DNA from: an uncultured Burkholderiales bacterium
GTDB lineage: Bacteria > Pseudomonadota > Gammaproteobacteria > Burkholderiales > Burkholderiaceae_E
NCBI GenBank assembly: GCA_903898725.1
Contig: CAIUGQ010000138.1
Location: 1-5,549, forward strand
Length of the DNA: 5,549 nucleotides
Direction: 5' to 3'
In this document: piece by piece, positions 1 to 4,996 of the stretch
Position numbering within the stretch: position 1 is the stretch's first letter
How the letters are laid out: each line of letters begins with the position of its first letter
The notes under the pieces: model-generated
What the model saw: the letters and a program-made list of their open reading frames with translations, nothing else
What the model was told of the DNA's origin: nothing
The model's database searches: none
Translations under genes and position numbers: made by a program

Positions 1-89
1 CCCAGGATCACGCCGATCAGGCAGTACAGCAGGTTGTCGAATGTCCCTGCGGTCGCGAAACCGAGGGCGAGGTTGTTCAGGAGTTCCAT
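1..89 (-). CDS. tctA: TctA, large permease subunit of a tripartite tricarboxylate transporter (N-terminal fragment)
   Basis: Only the first 29 codons are inside the window; the gene continues past the left edge. The peptide begins MELLNNLALGF and continues to NLLYCLIGVIL, the conserved TctA N-terminus leading into the first membrane helix. TctA is the large (about 500 residue) inner-membrane subunit that carries the solute, with the small subunit TctB and a periplasmic binding protein TctC. The start is ATG at 89, 28 bp after the tctB stop, so the two genes are very likely cotranscribed. The ribosome binding site is weak: only a short GAG about 10 bases ahead. Identity as TctA is secure from sequence plus the preceding tctB; the substrate is unknown. 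Confidence 0.9.
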   Translation of the reverse strand, partial: MELLNNLALGFATAGTFDNLLYCLIGVIL

Positions 90-117
90 GTGGTCGATCT
101 CGTGCGTCGCGCGCGGT

Positions 118-579
118 TCAGCGGGTGAGGAAGAACGGCAGGAACGGGAACTGCAGTTCCAGACCCTTGACGAAGACCAGCCACGAGAACACCAGGAGCA
201 CGGCCGACGAGATCAGCGTCGTCTTCAGCTTGTATTCATGGCTGGCGAGCGACGAGATGCCGATCAGCAGGAACAGCGACACGATGAATCCGAGCTTGGG
301 CAGCGTGGCGGCGTAGACCGCGACGGCGACGAGCACGAGCAGGATCGCCTTGAAGTCCATCTTGGCGACGCGCACTTCGGGTCCGCGCTTGGCGAGCGAG
401 GGCACGAGGATCATCAGGCCGAGGAGCGCCATGAGGCCGCCCAAGATGGTCGGAAAATAACCCGGGCCCATCTTCGCGGCGGTGCCCAACGTGTACTGGC
501 GCGAGAGCGCCATGAACAGCAGGCCGGTCACCATGAAGAGCACCCCCGCCCAGAAGTCGCGGTGATTGCGGATACGCAT
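118..579 (-). CDS. tctB: TctB, small membrane subunit of a tripartite tricarboxylate transporter
   Basis: A 153-residue hydrophobic protein with the usual TctB size and organisation. A short basic N-terminus (MRIRNHRDFW) is followed by a first helix at about 9-25, then the family signature Y-T-L-G-T...KMGPGYFP at about 29-43. Hydrophobic stretches follow at about 43-62, 78-93, 97-112 and 119-137. TctB supports TctA in importing carboxylates bound by a TctC/Bug periplasmic protein. The frame is open upstream to 729, but ATG at 579 is chosen because the conserved protein begins there and GGGGAG lies 9 bases upstream (594-589). The extra upstream residues are Pro/Gly-rich and unlike the family. 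tctA follows after 28 bp. No tctC precedes it, although that is the usual tctCBA order. Confidence 0.92.
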   Translation of the reverse strand: MRIRNHRDFWAGVLFMVTGLLFMALSRQYTLGTAAKMGPGYFPTILGGLMALLGLMILVPSLAKRGPEVRVAKMDFKAILLVLVAVAVYAATLPKLGFIVSLFLLIGISSLASHEYKLKTTLISSAVLLVFSWLVFVKGLELQFPFLPFFLTR

Positions 580-588
580 GCAGTCTGT

Positions 589-632
589 CTCCCCGGATCG
601 TTCGAATTGCCCTGCCGGGGGAGGCCCCCCGG
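589..632 (-). promoter_or_regulatory. tctB leader: GC hairpin with alternative pairing to the Shine-Dalgarno region
   Basis: Read on the minus strand, CCGGGGG (632-626) and CCCCCGG (621-615) form a perfect 7-bp stem with a 4-base loop. The ribosome binding site of tctB lies in CCGGGGAG (596-589). The hairpin's 3' arm, CCCCGG (620-615), is also perfectly complementary to CCGGGG at 596-591, so the two pairings exclude each other. There is no U-tract after the stem, so it is not a canonical intrinsic terminator. The complementarity is visible; a regulatory role is inference. Confidence 0.4.
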
Positions 633-643
633 ACGGATGCGGC

Positions 644-671
644 AGTCTACCCGAGCAGACCTGCGCCGCAA
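644..671 (-). promoter_or_regulatory. Candidate sigma70 promoter for tctBA
   Basis: On the minus strand, TTGCGG (671-666) and TAGACT (649-644) are separated by 16 bases. The -10 matches TATAAT at 4 of 6 positions, including the key T, A and final T. The -35 matches TTGACA at only 3 of 6, which fits a promoter needing an activator. The start would fall near 637, giving a leader of about 58 nt. The 165-bp gap between regulator and tctB is unusually large for this tightly packed gene set, which supports a separate promoter. Confidence 0.4.
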
Positions 672-690
672 CAGGGCTGTAATGCGTATC

Positions 691-710
691 CACCACGCCG
701 GGTCGTGGTG
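691..710. promoter_or_regulatory. Perfect inverted repeat, candidate response-regulator operator upstream of tctB
   Basis: CACCACG (691-697) and CGTGGTG (704-710) are exact reverse complements separated by 6 bp, a 20-bp dyad. It lies 35 bp beyond the response-regulator stop and upstream of the candidate tctB promoter, centred at roughly -63 relative to the predicted start. That is a usual distance for a LuxR/FixJ-type activator, and the adjacent gene encodes one. The alternative is an RNA hairpin ending the upstream transcript, but no T-run follows on the minus strand. Confidence 0.45.
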
Positions 711-744
711 CGCGACCCCCTGTCGCCACTGCGCGCGCGACGAC

Positions 745-1395
745 TCAGGCGTCGAGATTCTCGAGCAGACGAGCCAGTTCCACCGCGCTGCGCACGCCCA
801 TCTTGCTGAACACGTTCGAGCGATGCACCTCGACCGTGCGCATGCTGATCCCGAGTTCGTCGGCGATGATCTTGTTGAGTCGGCCCTTGAGGATCAGATC
901 CATCACGTCCTTCTCACGGGCGGTCAGTCGATCGAGTCGATGGCGGATGCGTCCGCTGCTGTGGTCGTGCTCGAGCCGGCTCTGCGATTCGGACATCGCC
1001 TGCATCACGCGGTCGACGAGTCGGTTGTCGTTGAACGGCTTCTCGAAGAAGTCGAAGGCGCCGTTCTTCACCGCGTCGACCGCCATCGAGATGTCGCCGT
1101 GGCCGGTGAGGAAGATCACTGGCGCCGGCATCGTCGGCTTGCGGGCGCGCAGCCGGTCGAAGGCCTCGATGCCCGAGAGCTCCTTCATGCGCACGTCCAT
1201 CAGCACGCAGGCGGGGCCGGCGGGCCAGTGGGCGTCGACCTTCGCGAGGAAGGCCTCGCCGCTCGGGAACGCTACCGCCGACAGGCCTCGAGACATCAGC
1301 AGCAGGCAGAGCGCGTCGGCGAGGACGCTGTCGTCCTCGACGACATGGACGGTGCCGGGAACCTGGACGGTGCCGGAAATCGGGGCTGCGCTCAT
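745..1395 (-). CDS. FixJ-family response regulator (receiver plus LuxR-type helix-turn-helix)
   Basis: A 216-residue transcription regulator. The receiver domain spans about 15-135, with the acidic pocket E20/D21/D22, phospho-acceptor D67 (CVLMD), T97 in FLTGHGD and K119 in FFEKP. The output domain starts at L157-T158 (LTAREKDV) and includes IADELGISMRTVEVHRSNVFSKM, a classic LuxR/FixJ DNA-binding helix-turn-helix. The family includes FixJ, DctR and TtrR, partners of FixL/DctS-type kinases. ATG at 1395 overlaps the kinase stop as ATGA, and GAGGAG lies 7 bases upstream (1408-1403), so translation is probably coupled. The frame is open further upstream, but only inside the kinase gene. One oddity is that the usual proline after the phosphorylation loop (D-x-R-M-P) is lysine 71 here. 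The likely target is the tctBA promoter next door. Subfamily name is uncertain. Confidence 0.93.
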   Translation of the reverse strand: MSAAPISGTVQVPGTVHVVEDDSVLADALCLLLMSRGLSAVAFPSGEAFLAKVDAHWPAGPACVLMDVRMKELSGIEAFDRLRARKPTMPAPVIFLTGHGDISMAVDAVKNGAFDFFEKPFNDNRLVDRVMQAMSESQSRLEHDHSSGRIRHRLDRLTAREKDVMDLILKGRLNKIIADELGISMRTVEVHRSNVFSKMGVRSAVELARLLENLDA

Positions 1396-3494
1396 CGGTC
1401 GGCTCCTCGGGCGGGGGTGGGGACAGGTCGGGTCGGCACGGACTCGGCGTGGCGGGGCAGGTCGAAGGCGAAGGTCGAGCCGCCGCCGGCACGCGGCCGG
1501 TACAGCAGGTAGCCCCCGTGCTGCTCGATCACCGAGCGGCACAGACTGAGCCCGAGTCCCATGCCTTCGGACTTGGTCGTGAAGAAGGCGGTGAAGAGCT
1601 GGGGGACCACGTCCGGCGGCACCCCGCGACCGCGGTCGGTGACCTCGACCTCGACGCGCTCGCCGCGTTCGTCGTCGATGCGCACGCGGGCGCGCAGTTC
1701 GAGCACCCGTTCGGGCGAGGGCGTGTCGGCCATCGCCTCGAAGCCGTTGCGGGTCAGGTTCAGCAGCACCTGCTCGAGCATGATCCGGTCGGCATGGACG
1801 CGGGCGTCGGCGGGCACGTCGATCCGGATCTGGGCACCGGTGCGGGTCGCCTGCAGCCGCAGCAGCGGCTCGAGACCGCGCACCAGCCCGGCGAGGTCGA
1901 CCTCGCCGCGGTCGACCGCCCGCCGGCGCAGGAACGCCTGCACCGAACGGATCACCTGCCCGGCGCGCTCGGCCTGAGTGCGGATGCCGCGCAGCGCCTG
2001 GGCGATGGGCTCGGGTCGGGGCGGCTGCGCGGCCACGAGGTTCTCGCACGCGGCCGCGTAGCTGGTGATCGCGGCGAGCGGCTGGTTCAGCTCGTGGGAC
2101 AGCGTCGAGGCCATCTCGCCCAGGGTCGCCAGCCGCGAGCGCGACTGCAGCACTTCCTGCTGTCGCCGGGCGAGTTCCTCGACGCGACGCTGTTCGGTGA
2201 TGTCCTCGCCGATCAGCATCGACCCGATCGGCCGGCCGTCCGGGTCGAACATCGGCGCCTCGACCACCATCGCCTCGACGAGCGAGCCGTCCTTGGCGCG
2301 GTAGACGGTCTGGAAGCCTCGCGCGCGCTCGGCGGCGCGAGCCCCGTCGGCTTCGGGGACGCGCGCGACACGATCGACGTAGGCGCGGTAGTCGCGGGTC
2401 GTCTCGGGCAGCGAGAACGGCAGCGGGCGGCCGCGGCCGACCAGCTCCTCGCGGCTGTAGCCGAGGATGTTGACCAGCGCGTCGTTGACGTGCACCACCC
2501 GCTGGTCGAGATCGAAGACCATCAGCCCGTGGTGGATCGAGTCCTCGACCGCCCGACGGAACTGCACCTGCTCGCGAAGCGCCTGCTCGACCCGCGCCCG
2601 CTGCCGGATGTCGCGCACGAGCAGGAACATCGCCAGGCCCAGCGCGACCGAGGTGGCCGCGACGAGCCCGGTCAGGACGTTGGGGATCAGGCGCGTGCGG
2701 GCCGGCATCGCGTCGACCCGGATCTGCAGCGTCGTACCGGTGCGCGCCAGCGGGCTGATCGCGTGCATCTCGCCGCGCGCCTGACCGATGACGGCCTGGC
2801 GCGCGGCCATCGTCCCGTCGGCCTCGACCAGCGAGTACAGGTGATCGCCGGAGAGGTCGCCGGGCAGGAAGTGGTCGAGGATGCGCTGCGGCGCGTAGAC
2901 CGCGACGATCATCGGCCCGTCGACCGCACCGGTCGGCACGACGAGCTCCATCAGGTCGAAGCCGGTCGCGCCCAGGGTGACGAAGTAGGGCCGCGAATAG
3001 GTCAGGCGATTGAGCCGCGCGGCGCTGTCGAACGCGGCGGCCGACTCGGGCGACAGCGCGAGCCGGGCCGGCGCGGGCACGGTAGGGCGGGGCGGGGCCG
3101 CATCGACACCCGTCAGCAGTGCGCTGTCGCGGGTTCGCAGCTCGACCCTGAGCAGAGCAGGATTGGCGTCGAGCAGCTCCTCCATGTCGCGGCGGAACCG
3201 ATCGGTCGAGCTCGCGTAGGCGAACCCTTCGAGCAGCAGCAGCTGCTCGGTCTCGATCAGTCGCGCACGGATCTGGAGCGCCGCGGCGTGGGCCTGTCGG
3301 GTGAGCTGCTCCTGGGCCTGCCGCTGCTGGTCGATGATCGACAGCCAGATCGCGGCCGCGACGGTCGTCGCCACCAGCACCGCGATCGCGAGCAGCGCGC
3401 CGGCGGTGGACGTCCGGATGAGCGGGGTCGCCGGTCTCGTCGTCGGCGCCGGGACGGCCCGTTCGGGCACGAGCTTCGCGCCTGCGACGCCCAT
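1392..3494 (-). CDS. Membrane-bound PAS sensor histidine kinase (FixL/DctS/DctB type)
   Basis: Using ATG at 3494 the protein is 700 residues. A membrane helix at about 31-53, an extracytoplasmic sensor region of about 215 residues and a second helix at about 270-294 give the two-TM topology of carboxylate-sensing kinases. A cytoplasmic PAS domain follows at about 311-435, from RRAVEDSIHHGLMVFD to GEDITEQRR. The dimerisation/phosphotransfer box is LGEMASTLSHELNQPLAAI with phospho-accepting H467, the FixL/DctB class. The ATPase has an N-box at 579-586 (N583), DRGRGVP (620-626), LFTAFFTTK (633-641) and GMGLGLS (644-650). All catalytic motifs look intact. TGA of the CoA-transferase and this ATG are one base apart; an in-frame ATG at 3503 would overlap it, and neither has a strong ribosome binding site. 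The ligand is unknown; context suggests a carboxylate. No heme ligand could be assigned to the PAS domain. Confidence 0.93.
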   Translation of the reverse strand: MGVAGAKLVPERAVPAPTTRPATPLIRTSTAGALLAIAVLVATTVAAAIWLSIIDQQRQAQEQLTRQAHAAALQIRARLIETEQLLLLEGFAYASSTDRFRRDMEELLDANPALLRVELRTRDSALLTGVDAAPPRPTVPAPARLALSPESAAAFDSAARLNRLTYSRPYFVTLGATGFDLMELVVPTGAVDGPMIVAVYAPQRILDHFLPGDLSGDHLYSLVEADGTMAARQAVIGQARGEMHAISPLARTGTTLQIRVDAMPARTRLIPNVLTGLVAATSVALGLAMFLLVRDIRQRARVEQALREQVQFRRAVEDSIHHGLMVFDLDQRVVHVNDALVNILGYSREELVGRGRPLPFSLPETTRDYRAYVDRVARVPEADGARAAERARGFQTVYRAKDGSLVEAMVVEAPMFDPDGRPIGSMLIGEDITEQRRVEELARRQQEVLQSRSRLATLGEMASTLSHELNQPLAAITSYAAACENLVAAQPPRPEPIAQALRGIRTQAERAGQVIRSVQAFLRRRAVDRGEVDLAGLVRGLEPLLRLQATRTGAQIRIDVPADARVHADRIMLEQVLLNLTRNGFEAMADTPSPERVLELRARVRIDDERGERVEVEVTDRGRGVPPDVVPQLFTAFFTTKSEGMGLGLSLCRSVIEQHGGYLLYRPRAGGGSTFAFDLPRHAESVPTRPVPTPARGADR

Positions 3495-3495
3495 G

Positions 3496-4749
3496 TCAGG
3501 CATCCGCACCCGTGGCATCGCCGCGGCCGATCGCCCCGGCCGCGCGGGCGGCGGCGATGCGGGCGGCATCCCAGCCGAGCACGCCCGAGAGCACCGCGTC
3601 GGTGTGTTCGCCGAGCCGCGGCGGCGGCAGCCGGTACGACGGCGGCGTGAGCGAGGCCTTCACCGGGTTGGCCACCAGGGCGACCGGTCCTGCATCGGGC
3701 CGGTCGATGGCGATCCGCATCCCGCGCGCGCGGACCTGCGGGTTCTCGAACACCTGGTGCAGGTCGTTGATCGGGCCGCAGGGCACGCCCACCCCCTCCA
3801 TCCCGTCGATCCAGGCGTCCTGGGTGCGCCGGGAGACCATCTCGGCCAGCAGCGGCACCAGCGCCTCACGGTTGCGGATCCGGTCCTGCACCCGCAGGAA
3901 GCGCGGGTCGTCGGCCAGCGCGGGCTCGCCGCCGAGTTCGACGAAGCGCCGGAACTGACCGTCGTTGCCGACCGCCACGATGATCCAGCCGTCGGAGGCC
4001 TTGAACGTCTGGTAGGGCACGAGGTTCGGATGGGCGTTGCCCCAGCGCTTGGGCGGCGTGCCGCTGTGCAGGTAGTTCGAGGCCATGTTCGCGGTCATGG
4101 CGACCTGCACGTCGAGCAGCGCCAGGTCGAGGTGCTGGCCCGCGCCGGTGCGCTCGCGGTGGAACAGCGCCGCGAGGATCGCCTGGGTCGCGTACATGCC
4201 GGTGAACAGGTCGGCGACCGCGACGCCGACCTTCTGCGGACCGCCGCCGGGCCGGTCGTCGGCCTCGCCGGTGATGGACATCAGTCCGCCGATCCCCTGG
4301 ATGATGAAGTCGTAGCCGGCACGGTGGGCCCAGGGTCCGGTCTGGCCGAAGCCGGTGATCGAGCAGTAGACGAGCCGCGGATTCACCGCGCGCAGGCTGT
4401 CGTAGTCGAGCCCGTACTTCTTCAGCGCGCCGACCTTGTAGTTCTCCAGCACGACGTCGCTGACGCGGGCCAGCGCGAGGACGATGTCGCGGCCGGCGTC
4501 GGTGGCGAGGTCGATCTCGATCGAGCGCTTGTTCCGGTTCGCGGCCAGGTAGTAGGCGGAGTCGCGGGTGTCCTCGCCCTCGCTGTCCTTCAGGAAGGGC
4601 GGACCCCAGCCGCGGGTGTCGTCGCCCGCGTCGGGCCGCTCGACCTTGATGACGTCGGCCCCGAGGTCGGCGAGGTTCTGGGAACACCAGGGTCCGGCGA
4701 GCACGCGGGACAGGTCGAGGACGCGGATTCCTTCGAGGGCGGCAGGCAT
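3496..4749 (-). CDS. Family III CoA-transferase (CaiB/BaiF type)
   Basis: A 417-residue protein matching family III CoA-transferases in length and motifs. The N-terminus LEGIRVLDLSRVLAGPWCSQ and GADVIKVERP at 31-39 form the CoA-binding start. NRNKRSIEIDL is at 71-81, and GYDFIIQGIGGLMSITG at 145-161. VGVAVADLFTGMYA carries D180, aligned by eye with catalytic Asp169 of formyl-CoA transferase (GDSNSGMH). VPCGPINDL is at 322-330 and LGEHTD at 379-384. These cytoplasmic enzymes move CoA between carboxylic acids, such as formate/oxalate, carnitine/crotonobetaine or succinate/dicarboxylate; the substrate cannot be told here. The last 12 or so residues are an Ala/Gly tail. ATG at 4749 matches the family start, but no purine-rich ribosome binding site precedes it. 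The kinase gene follows directly, so the enzyme probably acts on the acid that the system senses and imports. Confidence 0.93.
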   Translation of the reverse strand: MPAALEGIRVLDLSRVLAGPWCSQNLADLGADVIKVERPDAGDDTRGWGPPFLKDSEGEDTRDSAYYLAANRNKRSIEIDLATDAGRDIVLALARVSDVVLENYKVGALKKYGLDYDSLRAVNPRLVYCSITGFGQTGPWAHRAGYDFIIQGIGGLMSITGEADDRPGGGPQKVGVAVADLFTGMYATQAILAALFHRERTGAGQHLDLALLDVQVAMTANMASNYLHSGTPPKRWGNAHPNLVPYQTFKASDGWIIVAVGNDGQFRRFVELGGEPALADDPRFLRVQDRIRNREALVPLLAEMVSRRTQDAWIDGMEGVGVPCGPINDLHQVFENPQVRARGMRIAIDRPDAGPVALVANPVKASLTPPSYRLPPPRLGEHTDAVLSGVLGWDAARIAAARAAGAIGRGDATGADA

Positions 4750-4778
4750 CGGGCAGGGGCGCTGGGCGGCTGAGTTGG

Positions 4779-4828
4779 AGGGGCTGTCTGTCCGATGGTA
4801 GCCCCTTTCGACGCGGGGTCTTCCCGCG
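4779..4828 (-). repeat. Two adjacent hairpins in the CoA-transferase leader
   Basis: AGGGGCT (4779-4785) pairs with AGCCCCT (4800-4806), a 7-bp stem with a 14-base loop. CGCGGG (4812-4817) pairs with CCCGCG (4823-4828), a 6-bp stem with a 5-base loop. On the minus strand both would sit in the 5' leader of the CoA-transferase transcript. On the plus strand the first is followed by only TTT, too short for a confident terminator, and no plus-strand gene ends here. The pairing is seen directly; function is unknown. Confidence 0.3.
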
Positions 4829-4883
4829 ACGCGGCATCGGCCCGCGCGAGTGACCCGGACCCGGGACGGGCGCCCTGTGATAC

Positions 4884-4913
4884 CCTATCGGGTTGACCGG
4901 AAAACCGAGTCAA
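4884..4913 (-). promoter_or_regulatory. Weak candidate promoter for the CoA-transferase/kinase/regulator genes
   Basis: On the minus strand, TTGACT (4913-4908) matches the -35 consensus at 5 of 6 positions. It is followed after 18 bases by GATAGG (4889-4884), which matches only 3 of 6 of the -10 consensus. The position, about 135 bp ahead of the start codon and in the divergent region with alaS, is reasonable. The poor -10 keeps this speculative. Confidence 0.25.
4893..4913. promoter_or_regulatory. Dyad in the alaS upstream region
   Basis: TTGACCGG (4893-4900), AAAA, then CCG-A-GTCAA (4905-4913) form an 8-bp stem with a single bulged A and a 4-base loop. -35-like hexamers lie on both strands within it (TTGACC on plus, TTGACT on minus). 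A possible plus-strand -10 just upstream, TACCCT (4881-4886), would put the alaS transcript start near its left edge. E. coli AlaRS is known to repress its own gene by binding a palindrome flanking the start site, so an operator role is possible here, but this is inference. Confidence 0.3.
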
Positions 4914-4922
4914 ATCAAAGAC

Positions 4923-4996
4923 ATCGCACTGAAAACCCGCGCACTGGGAACCAGCGCACCGGAATTCAACGCACTCGACATCAGCGAACCGAAACC
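4923..4996 (+). repeat. Imperfect 15-bp-period tandem repeat (about five units) abutting alaS
   Basis: The units are ATCGCACTGAAAACC (4923), CGCGCACTGGGAACC (4938), AGCGCACCGGAATTC (4953), AACGCACTCGACATC (4968) and a 14-base AGCGAACCGAAACC (4983). Consensus is A-N-C-G-C-A-C-Y-G-G-A-A-A-C-C, with 10-11 of 15 matches between neighbours among the first four. CGCAC is invariant in the first four units and is CGAAC in the fifth. The last unit ends directly at the ATG of alaS, so the repeats occupy the place where a ribosome binding site would normally be. The tract is visibly less GC-rich than its surroundings. Confidence 0.6.

Noticed and set aside
615..710. Hairpins at 691-710 and 615-632 as intrinsic terminators after the response regulator.
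   Set aside because: Neither is followed by a T-run on the minus strand, so a Rho-independent terminator cannot be supported.
580..729. N-terminal extension of TctB to ATG at 729.
   Set aside because: The extra 50 residues are Pro/Gly/Arg-rich, unlike the family, and would cover the promoter and dyad; ATG at 579 has a good ribosome site at the right distance.
34..1512. A 492-codon plus-strand open frame across tctB and the response regulator.
   Set aside because: It spans two clear genes and their intergenic region, and its product is charged low-complexity sequence without recognisable domains.
1449..3650. A 733-codon open frame on the plus strand opposite the histidine kinase.
   Set aside because: Its translation is low-complexity Arg/Gly/Asp/His-rich with no domain. 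It mirrors the kinase codons in GC-rich DNA, while the minus-strand frame has complete kinase motifs.
3301..4773. A 490-codon open frame on the plus strand opposite the CoA-transferase.
   Set aside because: Same antisense GC-bias artefact; the minus-strand frame has an intact catalytic Asp region and family motifs.
4923..4996. The repeats before alaS as a CRISPR array or mobile-element end.
   Set aside because: Units are contiguous 15-mers without spacers, and no transposase or terminal inverted repeats are present.
4893..4996. A T-box riboswitch controlling alaS.
   Set aside because: No T-box sequence, Stem I pattern or terminator is visible, and T-boxes are essentially features of Gram-positive bacteria.
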